A DNA stretch of 64,000 bases, taken from positions 94,501-158,500 of the forward strand of contig NZ_LT629733.1 of the NCBI RefSeq assembly GCF_900104785.1. Direction: 5' to 3'. Both the position numbers and the translations under genes were made by a program. This stretch comes from Formosa sp. Hel1_31_208. GTDB lineage: Bacteria > Bacteroidota > Bacteroidia > Flavobacteriales > Flavobacteriaceae. Below the pieces are notes generated by a model. That model was not told the origin of the DNA. It saw nothing but the letters and a program-made list of their open reading frames with translations, and searched no databases. Positions within the stretch are counted from its first letter, which is position 1; the number at the start of each line of letters is the position of its first letter. This document shows, one piece after another, positions 32,593 through 41,060 of the stretch.

Positions 32593-35343
32593 TTATAATG
32601 TATATATTACTCTAAATGTAATGAATCGCGGTTGAATAAACGTTGATGAATTAAATACTGAAATATTACCAGCACTATTGTTTATTCTAGCATCGATATC
32701 TAATAAGTTAGAGGCTTTTACTTCATATTCCCATTTTGCGTCTCTATCTTTTCTATAGGCTAAACTCGCATCCCAAGTTTGGAAGGATTGCGAAGGCCTA
32801 ACACCATCATCTTGATTGGTATAGGTATAATCTGTTCTAAAGGTTAATGACTTCCATATATATGCATCAAATTCAATCGATGGTGCATTGGTAACAAATT
32901 TTGTTGATGTCGTACCTTGATCATTATTTGTAATAGAGTATTGATATCTCAATCGTACATTTGGTGCTTCTCTAAAATTAGTACGCAACTCTGGTGTATA
33001 AGATTGACTAAAGCTTTCACTTACTGTTCGCAAGTCTTGAACGAATTGGTTTCTTTTAGAGTAAGAAAAACGCACACCCATTCTAGCTCTAATCTTTTTA
33101 AAGGTACGTTCAACACGACCGAATACACTAGCGGTTTCATCTGCGAAGTTTGAATTGAAAAACGAACTTGTTCTAATGACATTATCAAAATTCGTTGCAC
33201 TTCTAATTTGATCAATATTCTTACTATAATTTGCAATGGCAAATACGTTGGTATAATTAAAAAGATTGAAACTAAAATATCTCAAACTCAAGTTATGTGA
33301 TAATGAGTTTTGCAATTCAGGGTTACCAAAACTAATATTGTTAAAACTGTTTAATACTAGGCCTTCAGCTAAACTATTAACATCAGTAAACGAGTTACTC
33401 ATGTTGTAACGGAAGGTTAAGGTTTCGCTCTTTTTAAATTGAATTAAGGTTTCAAATTCAGGCAACACTCTAAAGAAATTATCTTTAAACTCTTCTCCAA
33501 ATTGTGTGTTTTTGTTTCCGTATGCGTGTAGTGATAATCCAGGAGTAATTGTGAACTTTCCCGATTTTACACGGTAGCGGAATCCCAAATACACATCGCT
33601 AAAGTTGTACTCTGTATCATTTTCATTTCTTAGAAGATTGCCTTCGCTATCTGTTAATTCTGCTACGGGATCAAAAAATGAGCCATCATCTAAGAATTGA
33701 AATATGTTGGAATTAAAACGTTGATTACTTAGAATCGTACCTAAGGTGACATTAATATTACTCTTATTATTTAAGATATAATAGTAATCTACTTTAGCGT
33801 CTAATTGATTCGACTTGATTCGTCTGTCTTGATTAAGGTTATAACCAAATTGATCTCTATCAAATCCTAAAGCAGTAGCTGTATTATCAAAAGCATCCTG
33901 GTCTTGAGGATCGTCATCATTGTTTGTTGGGTCATTCACTAACAACGCATTATAAAATGGATCTTCATCTTTTATTAAATGCTGTGCTTCAAGTGCAAAA
34001 ATATTCTTTTCGTCTAGCGTGTAATAATAGTTGAAATTTTGATTGATACTAAATGGTGTCACCTCTTCTAATTCATTTGTACCACCAACAACTGATGAGA
34101 ATACATTTTGCCGTTCTGAATCTTTTGAAAGTCGACCAAGAAGGTCATAATCCATTTGATTATTAAAGTTAGGTTTGTAAGAGGCACTTAACTTTGCGAC
34201 ACCCTGGTTACTGGCCTCTCTGCCCGTTTGTACCGTTTCTTCATCGGGAATTCCTAAATCTGAATTGATATATCTCACAAAGCTTTCTTGACGTGTTCTT
34301 AAACGGCTACTGTTGTAGATTACAAATCCACTAAGATCTAAAGCTTTGTTTGGAGAATAACTAAAGTTACCTGCACCTAGCTTTGTTTCAATCTCTTGAG
34401 CATTACCAAGGTTGGTTAATCCTCCAAGTCCGTTATCCCCTAAATTAATGTTGGTTCCACTACCTTGGCTAGGACGTCTAAATCCACCTCCAAAATTTCT
34501 AATATCACGATTGGTCAATGCGACTTCACCGATATTATTCATATCACCTATGACGTTAATGCTATATTTCGGACTATAATAAAAGAGTTTAGGTTGTACC
34601 AAATACAATTCATTATCGGGAGCTGTTCCGGCGCCAACGGTAACATCACCAAACCAGAAATTCTCTTTTCCTTCTTTCAGTTTGATATTAATCGCCACAT
34701 TATCTTGGTTGTTAGTCACGCCTCTTAATTGACCAACTTCTGAGTAATTTCGTAATACTTGAATTTTATCTACGGCATTTGAAGGAATATTTTTAGTCGC
34801 TAATTTTGAATCCCCATCAAAGAAATCTTTTCCATTTACCATCAATTTATTAACGACTTTACCTTCGACTTCAATTTGTCCGTCGTCATTAATTTCCACA
34901 CCCGGTAATTTTTTCAGGACATCTTCAAGCTTTCGCTCTGAGCCATCTTTAAAAGAATCGGCATTATAAACTAGGGTATCACCTTTAATAGTTACAGGCA
35001 TTTCATAGGTTAACTCTATTGCATCAAGGGCATTATCAAGTTGGAGCTTATAGTCCTTAGTAATATTTGTTTCCTTGGTTGTTATTTCTTCAGAAAGTGT
35101 CTTCATCCCAATATAACTTACCTGCACCGTGTAGGTCGTGTTTTTTTCAAGATCAAGTTTATAGAGCCCTTTATCATTTGTAATGGCATATGATGCCATT
35201 GCTTTAGTGGCTTTGTTAATTGCAATAACATTAGCAAGTTCTAGTGGGTTACCAATACTGTCTTTAATTACGCCTCTAACTGTCACTTGAGCACTAACTA
35301 TACTTGTTACAAACAAGACTGTTAGTAGAATTAGTTTTTTCAT
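32593..35343 (-). CDS. TonB-dependent receptor-like outer-membrane protein
   Basis: The 916-residue protein has a signal peptide ending VSAQ (residue 19), then a carboxypeptidase-regulatory-like domain (about 20-100, VRGVIKDSIGNPLELANVIA). A plug-like domain (about 120-220, LEDVLKKLPGVEINDDGQIEVEGK, DKIQVLRNYSE) and a long C-terminal barrel ending FITFRVIYTL follow. This is the SusC-like/OMP_b-brl_3 architecture used for import of large substrates or export-linked functions. No SusD partner is present. It lies between GLPGLI paralogues 1 and 2 on the same strand, so the four genes probably form an envelope module. Its substrate is unknown. Confidence 0.85.
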   Translation of the reverse strand: MKKLILLTVLFVTSIVSAQVTVRGVIKDSIGNPLELANVIAINKATKAMASYAITNDKGLYKLDLEKNTTYTVQVSYIGMKTLSEEITTKETNITKDYKLQLDNALDAIELTYEMPVTIKGDTLVYNADSFKDGSERKLEDVLKKLPGVEINDDGQIEVEGKVVNKLMVNGKDFFDGDSKLATKNIPSNAVDKIQVLRNYSEVGQLRGVTNNQDNVAINIKLKEGKENFWFGDVTVGAGTAPDNELYLVQPKLFYYSPKYSINVIGDMNNIGEVALTNRDIRNFGGGFRRPSQGSGTNINLGDNGLGGLTNLGNAQEIETKLGAGNFSYSPNKALDLSGFVIYNSSRLRTRQESFVRYINSDLGIPDEETVQTGREASNQGVAKLSASYKPNFNNQMDYDLLGRLSKDSERQNVFSSVVGGTNELEEVTPFSINQNFNYYYTLDEKNIFALEAQHLIKDEDPFYNALLVNDPTNNDDDPQDQDAFDNTATALGFDRDQFGYNLNQDRRIKSNQLDAKVDYYYILNNKSNINVTLGTILSNQRFNSNIFQFLDDGSFFDPVAELTDSEGNLLRNENDTEYNFSDVYLGFRYRVKSGKFTITPGLSLHAYGNKNTQFGEEFKDNFFRVLPEFETLIQFKKSETLTFRYNMSNSFTDVNSLAEGLVLNSFNNISFGNPELQNSLSHNLSLRYFSFNLFNYTNVFAIANYSKNIDQIRSATNFDNVIRTSSFFNSNFADETASVFGRVERTFKKIRARMGVRFSYSKRNQFVQDLRTVSESFSQSYTPELRTNFREAPNVRLRYQYSITNNDQGTTSTKFVTNAPSIEFDAYIWKSLTFRTDYTYTNQDDGVRPSQSFQTWDASLAYRKDRDAKWEYEVKASNLLDIDARINNSAGNISVFNSSTFIQPRFITFRVIYTL

Positions 35344-35353
35344 CTGCTAATTT

Positions 35354-35439
35354 CTGTTTTTGGTTTGGTGAGTTTTTACATCCATACGCTAGTCATTGAT
35401 TTAATTGACTACTGAACGCATGACTGTTTTTGGTTTGGT
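35354..35439. repeat. 16-bp direct repeat pair in the leader of the receptor gene
   Basis: The sequence CTGTTTTTGGTTTGGT occurs at 35354-35369 and again, exactly, at 35424-35439, with starts 70 bp apart in the 138-bp gap between the GLPGLI paralogue 2 stop and the receptor start. A 6-bp palindrome pair ACTGAT-TT-ATCAGT follows at 35455-35468. It may be a duplicated promoter or leader segment. Confidence 0.75.
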
Positions 35440-35481
35440 TATATTTAATTTTAAACTGATTTATCAGTGGATCATTCTAAT

Positions 35482-36399
35482 TTAATTTCGACGCCCCCTT
35501 CCGCGTCCGCCATACATCTCTCTCATTTCTTCGATTTTATCTTTCATGATTTTATTATATTCATCACGAGTTACAATTTCACCTTTATCTGGCATTTGGA
35601 TTTCAGCTTTATCTTTAGGGTTCATTATAATTTTGGTACAAAGCATGACCGTTTTATCTGCGGTAACTTCTAAGATTAAACCTGGTAATCCATGATATTC
35701 ACCCGGACCTGTACTCACTGGAATTTGCGGTGTATACCAAGCCGTGACAACTACAAATTTTGGTACTTCAACACCATCAAAAATATTTTCAGATTTCGTT
35801 GTGGTTGAATCTGTTGCTACTGAATCTGTCTTTGTTGAATCTGTTGACTCTTCACTTTCATTCTTTTCATCATTACCTCTACCTCTTCTACGCATGCTCA
35901 TAAAGTCCATCTCATCAACAGGTTTTGTTGTTGTTGCTTTAAAACACGTGTACTGGCCAATCTGTTTTGATTCACTACCGAGTTTCCATTCTAGCTTAGG
36001 TAAGGAATCTTTAACCAAAAATGATTTTCCAAAGAACTCTTGCTCTTGCAAGATTAAGGCTTCTTTTATATTCTTATATTGAGGTCCACCAGTAAAGCTA
36101 CTCATCATACCTCCCCAACGACTACCACCAGATCCTGGTGCTGCAAGTTTATCTTCTTCTTTATAAGTGGATTCACTACGGTTAAAATTGAGTACATAGG
36201 TTTTTTCTAACATACTCTTCATTCGTTCTGCAATCTGCTTTTTTTGCTGTTCAGACATTTGACCGCCACCCCATCCGCTCATATCCATGGACGTTTTGGT
36301 TTGATAAATCGCTTGCCCTTGAAAATCTTGGGCATTTAAATTGAATGATAAAAGTAGGAGTAAAACCGCACTACTGAATTTAGTTACTAGTGTTTTCAT
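35482..36399 (-). CDS. GLPGLI family protein (paralogue 2)
   Basis: This 305-residue protein has a signal peptide (ending NLNAQ, residue 24) and the GLPGLI core: DFQGQAIYQTKTSMDMSG, KTYVLNFNRSEST and AWYTPQIPVSTGPGEYHGLPGL. A Ser/Thr/Glu/Asp-rich linker (about 185-205) and a basic Arg/Gly-rich C-terminus (RGRGRRN) set it apart from the other two copies. It is upstream of the receptor gene. The upstream region holds TATTTTTG (complement 36482-36489) as a likely -7 site and, 19 bp before the ATG, a 9-bp inverted repeat containing TTGTTTAACAA. Confidence 0.88.
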   Translation of the reverse strand: MKTLVTKFSSAVLLLLLSFNLNAQDFQGQAIYQTKTSMDMSGWGGGQMSEQQKKQIAERMKSMLEKTYVLNFNRSESTYKEEDKLAAPGSGGSRWGGMMSSFTGGPQYKNIKEALILQEQEFFGKSFLVKDSLPKLEWKLGSESKQIGQYTCFKATTTKPVDEMDFMSMRRRGRGNDEKNESEESTDSTKTDSVATDSTTTKSENIFDGVEVPKFVVVTAWYTPQIPVSTGPGEYHGLPGLILEVTADKTVMLCTKIIMNPKDKAEIQMPDKGEIVTRDEYNKIMKDKIEEMREMYGGRGRGRRN

Positions 36400-36417
36400 G
36401 ATAGAGTCAAGTCTTTA

Positions 36418-36442
36418 ACTTGTTTAACAAAACTAAACAAGT
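36418..36442 (-). promoter_or_regulatory. inverted repeat in the leader of GLPGLI paralogue 2
   Basis: ACTTGTTTA-ACAAAAC-TAAACAAGT has perfect 9-bp arms and contains the 11-bp palindrome TTGTTTAACAA (36420-36430). A very similar arrangement (AATTGATTA ... TAATCAATT, 32345-32377, next to TTGTTAAACAA) precedes paralogue 1. It is a candidate operator or a start-site stem-loop. Confidence 0.5.
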
Positions 36443-36566
36443 ATTAAACATAAGTTATTTATTTATAATAACATTAACGTTCAAAAATACTTTAATTAAA
36501 CACATAAGACTTTAAAAACAAGCAATAGTTAACTATGAAAAGGTTAAAATTTTCTTAATTAATTTA

Positions 36567-37415
36567 CTACCCTCCAATTCTAATCTCAACACGCTCACCA
36601 TCACGACCATTGGTATTGACTCTTGTCCGTTCTTCCATTTCTTTTAGCTTTTTTTCCATGATTTGATCATAGGCATCTTGCATGATTTCTTTTCCCTTAA
36701 CAGGTTCAGAAATATCTGTTGCGTTTTTTGGATTGATTACAATTTTACTGCATATTACTGTTTCGCTTCCGTCATTGACTTCAAGAATCAATCCTGGAAG
36801 TCCGTGATAATTTCCAGGTCCAGCACTCACTGGGATTTGAGGCGTATACCAAGCAGTAATTGTAATTAGTTTCATTTTAGGTTCCTTATCAGCTGTACTT
36901 AAATCTTTATCTCCATTAAAACTAATTCCGCTTTCGACATCTTCAACCTCACGGGTTGTTGTTGCTTTAAAACAGGTGTATTCTCCTATATTTTTAGTCT
37001 CCGATTCCAAGTTCCATTCAATATCTTTTAAATCATCTTTAATTAAAAACAGTTTACTAAAGGATTCGTTTTGATTGGTATATCGCTTTTCCTTGATATT
37101 CTTATATAGCAAATCAGAACCTCCAGAGCTCACCATAACCACGAAGCCTCCTTGTGGCTGCGGTGGCGCCAATGACTCTTCCTCTTTATAAATTGATTCC
37201 TCTTTATTAAAGGAAAGGATATAGGTTTTTTCAAATTGCTTCTTAAGCATTTCCATCATTTGTTGATGCATTTCAGAATTCACTTGAGTGCTGTCGAGTT
37301 TAATGTCAATTTTTCGTTTAGACTTGTAGGTAGCCTCACCTTGAAACTCTTGACCATTCACTTTTGTTATTAATAAAAGTGTTGATATAATGATTAATTT
37401 AACTACTAATTTCAT
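36567..37415 (-). CDS. GLPGLI family protein (paralogue 3)
   Basis: This 282-residue protein has a signal peptide ending VNGQ (about residue 22) and the GLPGLI core: EFQGEATYKSKRKI, KTYILSFNKEES and AWYTPQIPVSAGPGNYHGLPG, followed by ILEVNDGSETVICSKI. It lies 10 bp after the small secreted protein gene (37426-37794), so those two genes share a transcript starting at the divergent promoter opposite the two-component system. The function is unknown. Its C-terminus is acidic and Arg-rich (EERTRVNTNGRDGERVEIR). Confidence 0.87.
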   Translation of the reverse strand: MKLVVKLIIISTLLLITKVNGQEFQGEATYKSKRKIDIKLDSTQVNSEMHQQMMEMLKKQFEKTYILSFNKEESIYKEEESLAPPQPQGGFVVMVSSGGSDLLYKNIKEKRYTNQNESFSKLFLIKDDLKDIEWNLESETKNIGEYTCFKATTTREVEDVESGISFNGDKDLSTADKEPKMKLITITAWYTPQIPVSAGPGNYHGLPGLILEVNDGSETVICSKIVINPKNATDISEPVKGKEIMQDAYDQIMEKKLKEMEERTRVNTNGRDGERVEIRIGG

Positions 37416-37425
37416 CTGTTTGGAT

Positions 37426-37794
37426 TTATTTATTTTGATAATATTTGATTGCAGCTTTTCTAATTTTCTTTAAACTTTTTAAAAAGCCATTTATATCCTT
37501 TGTGTTTCCAGTTACGCTATAAGATAATGTACTTTTAGCTCCGTTAGACATGTTGTTACCGTTACAAATAATTTCGAATGAAATATCTTCATTTTCTTTT
37601 ACTTCTCCTAAAAGCGCCTTAATATCTTTTAAATCAAAAACAGCTTCCACTTCTTTGGCTGAATCAACCGTTACCGAAACTTTCAAATCTTTCAATTGAA
37701 TGTCCTCCATGGTCACTTGGCCTTTGATATCTTGCGCATAACTCATGCTTACAGTGGCAATTAATAACCCTAAAATAGTTAATACTTGTTTCAT
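37426..37794 (-). CDS. small secreted protein of unknown function
   Basis: This 122-residue protein has a signal peptide ending MSYAQ (residue 20) and a compact mature domain with strand-helix alternation (VSVTVDSAKEVEAVFDLKDIKALL, FEIICNGNNMSNGAKSTLSYSV). I do not recognise a family. It is the first gene of the transcript that includes GLPGLI paralogue 3 and possibly the receptor locus. A TACATTTG -7 element (complement 37824-37831) lies 30 bp before its start, and GTTAAC repeats sit just upstream of that. It is therefore a likely target of the divergent two-component system. Confidence 0.72.
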   Translation of the reverse strand: MKQVLTILGLLIATVSMSYAQDIKGQVTMEDIQLKDLKVSVTVDSAKEVEAVFDLKDIKALLGEVKENEDISFEIICNGNNMSNGAKSTLSYSVTGNTKDINGFLKSLKKIRKAAIKYYQNK

Positions 37795-37823
37795 TCTCTT
37801 TGGTTTTAATGATTAATACACTA

Positions 37824-37831
37824 CAAATGTA
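37824..37831 (-). promoter_or_regulatory. -7 element for the GLPGLI transcript
   Basis: The minus strand reads TACATTTG, an exact TAnnTTTG match, 30 bp before the start of the 122-residue secreted protein. The nearest GTTAAC site lies about 23 bp upstream, overlapping the -33 region. Confidence 0.6.
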
Positions 37832-37853
37832 ATTGACACTATAATGGTTTTGC

Positions 37854-37879
37854 GTTAACCAGTGTTAACGTGTGTTAAC
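37854..37879. promoter_or_regulatory. three GTTAAC sites at exact 10-bp spacing (candidate response-regulator operator)
   Basis: GTTAAC occurs at 37854-37859, 37864-37869 and 37874-37879, each one helical turn apart, in the 124-bp divergent region between the GLPGLI transcript and the histidine kinase gene. Two weaker TTTAAC copies follow at 37889 and 37898. Tandem repeats spaced one turn apart are the usual target of OmpR/PhoB-type response regulators. The encoded response regulator of this locus is the likely binder (inference). Confidence 0.6.
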
Positions 37880-37906
37880 CGATTAGTTTTTAACCGTTTT
37901 AACATT

Positions 37907-37914
37907 TACATTTG
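37907..37914 (+). promoter_or_regulatory. -7 element giving a possibly leaderless histidine kinase mRNA
   Basis: TACATTTG is an exact TAnnTTTG match that ends only 4 bp before the ATG at 37919. With usual spacing the transcript would begin at or next to the start codon, so the message may be leaderless. The GTTAAC array lies 28-53 bp upstream of this element. Confidence 0.55.
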
Positions 37915-37918
37915 ACCT

Positions 37919-39460
37919 ATGAATGATTCTAAATACAAATATATACTCTATGTAATTGTCATTGTTATTCTTTCTACTATCGGCATACAGGCCTTCTGGA
38001 ATTATAAGAACTATCAAACAAATAAGCAGCAACTAACTAAAGACGTGCAAACCAGTCTTGATAAAGCCGTAGACGATTATTATACCGCATTAGCTCAAAA
38101 TACCACACTGGGTTTAAAACTTGAAGGAAACGCTCAAAAAAATGTCTTCGATGACGGTGGATTTCTCGACGAACTTTCTTTATCTATTGATGAATCTAAC
38201 AAACGGTTTAATCACTTAGATTCTCTTAAAATTGGGGATTTAAAAGGAGTTACTGTATTAAGAGGGTTACAAATAGATTCTGTAGAAAAACTGGAAAAAA
38301 GTGAGAATAAAAGTATATCTCCAAAAGAGTTCAAACAAAAACTTAAGGAGATTAAGGCTAATTATGAAACGGACAGCTTTAAAGTCGATATCTCAGGCAT
38401 TGAAATGCTTACCTCAAAAATCTTCATATCGATCAATAATGACACTTTGGATTTAAAGAAAATTGATAGCTTGTTCAAATCAGATTTAACCAGAAAAAAT
38501 ATAAATCTCGAATATCGCTTAGATTTCAATGACTCCATAGCAGAAGACCATAACAATATAAATCTATTGGAGTATAAGAACTCAGATAAAAACCATAAAC
38601 TCGTTTTGAGCAATACCGCTAAATCTACATTACTACCAAAAAACAGTGAACTTAATATTTACTATGAAAATGAGACATGGGTGGTTTTAAAGCGAATTGT
38701 TTGGACTATTATCATTTCGACACTTTTAGTGCTCGCTGTTATTAGTTGCTTATTTTACCTATTGAAAATTATCAAACACCAAAAACAATTAGCCGAAGTA
38801 AAAAATGACTTGATTAGTAATATTACCCATGAATTCAAAACACCAATAGCCACCATAGGTGTTGCATTAGAGAGTATACAAAATTTTAATGCTCTAAATG
38901 ATAAAGCCAAAACAAATAATTATTTAGACATGTCTACCCTACAACTCTCTAAATTAAATACCATGGTAGAAAAGCTTTTGGAAACGGCCACTCTAGACAG
39001 TGAAAACTTAGAACTCAATATTGACACTTATAATATTTCCGAGGTGATTACAGCGATAATTGACAAACATAAGATTCAGAATGATCTCAAATCTATACAA
39101 AGCAATATCCCTAGCGATATTATAGCAAAGGTTGATGTTTTTCATTTTGAAAACGCCGTTAACAACATTATTGACAATGCCTTTAAATATGGTGGTGATG
39201 ACATTATTGTGGATTTGAAACAAAGCGAATCAAAAATTGAACTTACCATTTCTGATAACGGTCACTCATTATCTAAAACGAATAAAGAACGTATTTTCGA
39301 GAAATTTTATCGCGTCCCTAAAGGCAACACACATGATATAAAAGGGTTTGGGATTGGTTTGTATTATGCCAAAAAAATTATTGATAAGCACCATGGAAGT
39401 CTCACACTTGATCTAAAAAACAAACGAACCACATTTAAAATCTCCTTGCCCAATGTCTAA
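37919..39460 (+). CDS. sensor histidine kinase
   Basis: The 513-residue protein has one membrane segment at about residues 7-27, a large extracytoplasmic domain (about 28-255) that matches no family I know, and a second membrane segment at about 261-282. The kinase core follows: HisKA with the phospho-accepting His304 in SNITHEFKTPIATI, N box NNIIDNAFKYGG, G1 DNGHSLSKTNKERIFEKFYR and G2 KGFGIGLYYAKKI. It overlaps the response regulator gene by 8 bp, so the pair is translated together. The signal it senses is unknown; the adjacent GLPGLI and receptor genes suggest an envelope cue. Only two membrane passes and no HAMP are evident. Confidence 0.9.
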   Translation: MNDSKYKYILYVIVIVILSTIGIQAFWNYKNYQTNKQQLTKDVQTSLDKAVDDYYTALAQNTTLGLKLEGNAQKNVFDDGGFLDELSLSIDESNKRFNHLDSLKIGDLKGVTVLRGLQIDSVEKLEKSENKSISPKEFKQKLKEIKANYETDSFKVDISGIEMLTSKIFISINNDTLDLKKIDSLFKSDLTRKNINLEYRLDFNDSIAEDHNNINLLEYKNSDKNHKLVLSNTAKSTLLPKNSELNIYYENETWVVLKRIVWTIIISTLLVLAVISCLFYLLKIIKHQKQLAEVKNDLISNITHEFKTPIATIGVALESIQNFNALNDKAKTNNYLDMSTLQLSKLNTMVEKLLETATLDSENLELNIDTYNISEVITAIIDKHKIQNDLKSIQSNIPSDIIAKVDVFHFENAVNNIIDNAFKYGGDDIIVDLKQSESKIELTISDNGHSLSKTNKERIFEKFYRVPKGNTHDIKGFGIGLYYAKKIIDKHHGSLTLDLKNKRTTFKISLPNV

Positions 39461-40130
39461 AATCACCATTTTACTCGCTGAAGACGAACCAGCATTAGGG
39501 CAAATTATCAAGGAGAGTTTAGAAACAAGAGACTTTCACGTACTTCTATGTGAAAATGGTGAATTAGCACTTGAATCATACCAAAAAGAATCCCCAGAAC
39601 TTTTAATATTAGATGTGATGATGCCTAAAAAAGATGGCTTCACTTTAGCTAAAGAAATAAGAGCCATTGATGATAGGATTCCTATAATATTTCTCACCGC
39701 AAAATCACAAACTCAAGACGTCGTTGAGGGATTCACCATTGGAGGCAATGATTATTTAAAGAAGCCCTTTAGCATGGAAGAACTCATTGTTCGAATTAAC
39801 AACCTACTCAACCGCACTAAAACTCAAAAAACTTCAGAGATTTTTGAGGTTGGAGCTTACACCTTCGATTTCCCGAAGCAACAATTACACTTCGAAAATG
39901 AATCGCAACAGCTCACACACAGGGAGGCACATTTATTATTTCATTTGATTAAAAACAAAAATCAGGTCTTAGATCGGTCATTAATTCTCAAAAAACTATG
40001 GGGAAATGACGACTTTTTCTCTGCTCGAAGCATGGATGTTTTTATTTCTAAACTGCGCAAAAAACTACAAAAAGACGAAAGTGTACAAATCATAAACGTA
40101 AGAGGATTTGGATATAAGTTGGTGAATTAA
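39453..40130 (+). CDS. OmpR-family response regulator
   Basis: This 225-residue protein has a receiver domain (1-118) with the acidic pair DE at residues 11-12, phospho-acceptor Asp54 (ILDVMMPKKDG), Thr82 and Lys104 (the KPF segment), and a winged-helix DNA-binding domain (about 130-225, LTHREAHLLFHLIKNKNQVLDR ... INVRGFGYKLV). It is fully conserved, unlike the NarL-type regulator at 6508. It is coupled to the kinase gene by an 8-bp overlap. The likely targets are the divergent GTTAAC array and its own promoter. Confidence 0.92.
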   Translation: MSKITILLAEDEPALGQIIKESLETRDFHVLLCENGELALESYQKESPELLILDVMMPKKDGFTLAKEIRAIDDRIPIIFLTAKSQTQDVVEGFTIGGNDYLKKPFSMEELIVRINNLLNRTKTQKTSEIFEVGAYTFDFPKQQLHFENESQQLTHREAHLLFHLIKNKNQVLDRSLILKKLWGNDDFFSARSMDVFISKLRKKLQKDESVQIINVRGFGYKLVN

Positions 40131-40156
40131 ACGCCCATTGACCTGCGTTTTATTTA
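40129..40156 (+). terminator. weak intrinsic terminator after the two-component system
   Basis: AAACGC (40129-40134) pairs with GCGTTT (40145-40150) across a 10-nt loop, and the stem is followed by TATTTA. It overlaps the stop codon of the response regulator gene. Confidence 0.45.
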
Positions 40157-40275
40157 CTATGGCATGAGTACTGAGATTACTAAACATCTAAATATGGATA
40201 CATAATTTTTATAATTAAAAGTAGTTTGATTAATAATGGTTCAATTTTTGTATTTTTCAGTTCTATAAAAGTGAT

Positions 40276-41058
40276 ATGACAGTTCTAAGATATGTTTTGA
40301 TGTTTTTTTCTACCCTAGCTGTTGGGCAATCAACTATGACATTAAATATCAAAGAGACTATAGCACTAAAAGCAGATCACATTGTTGCTGTTGACAACTT
40401 TGAAACGATCTATTATACGGTTAGCAATATCCTTTATAAAAAGCCAAAGAACCAGCCATCTATTAATTATAGCAATGTACAACTCGGGATTCCAACAACT
40501 GTAAATGCCTACAACCCTTTAAAAATCAATATGTTTTTTCAGGATTTTAATAGTGTAGTCATCTTGGACAATCGTTTAGCCGAAATTTATAAAATCGATT
40601 TTAATCAACTTCAACCTTATAGATTTGTAACGCATGTCTCAACGGGATATGACAATACACTTTGGGTTTTCAATCAAGAGATCCAACAACTAGAATTATA
40701 CGATTATAAAACTAACAAAAGACGCATCACTACAGTTCCAGTACAATCCAATGTTTTAGATTTAAAAAGCGACTATAATTATTGCTGGATGCTTACTGAA
40801 AACTATCTATATCAATATACTTACTTTGGTAGTTTAATCTCTAAAATTGAAAACAAGGGCTATACTTCTATGGCGCTTAACAATGAAAATCTTGTTCTAA
40901 AATCAGATGCAAGCCTCTTTTATAAATCCAAAAAGAGTGATGCCATCATTCCGCTTAAAACACCAAAATTGTTAATAAATCAGTTTTTACTAACCAATGA
41001 AACCTTGTATATTTACGATTCTGAAAAACTCCACATATACCAATTAAAAATCGAATAG
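40276..41058 (+). CDS. conserved hypothetical secreted protein, beta-propeller-like
   Basis: This 260-residue protein has a short signal-like N-terminus (MTVLRYVLMFFSTLAVGQS, possible cleavage near residue 18). The mature part of regular short strands (TIYYTVSNILYK, VVILDNRLAEIYKIDF, NTLWVFNQEIQQLELYDY) resembles a beta-propeller with about five or six blades. No catalytic residues are visible. It lies 2 bp before the deoxynucleoside kinase gene and was probably transcribed with it. Flavobacteria often have such a protein beside this kinase, but I know no function. Confidence 0.72.
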   Translation: MTVLRYVLMFFSTLAVGQSTMTLNIKETIALKADHIVAVDNFETIYYTVSNILYKKPKNQPSINYSNVQLGIPTTVNAYNPLKINMFFQDFNSVVILDNRLAEIYKIDFNQLQPYRFVTHVSTGYDNTLWVFNQEIQQLELYDYKTNKRRITTVPVQSNVLDLKSDYNYCWMLTENYLYQYTYFGSLISKIENKGYTSMALNNENLVLKSDASLFYKSKKSDAIIPLKTPKLLINQFLLTNETLYIYDSEKLHIYQLKIE

Positions 41059-41060
41059 AT

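Noticed and set aside
32552..32596. Integron attC site near the receptor gene end
   Set aside because: The core sites do not match RYYYAAC and GTTRRRY, and there is no integrase or cassette array nearby.
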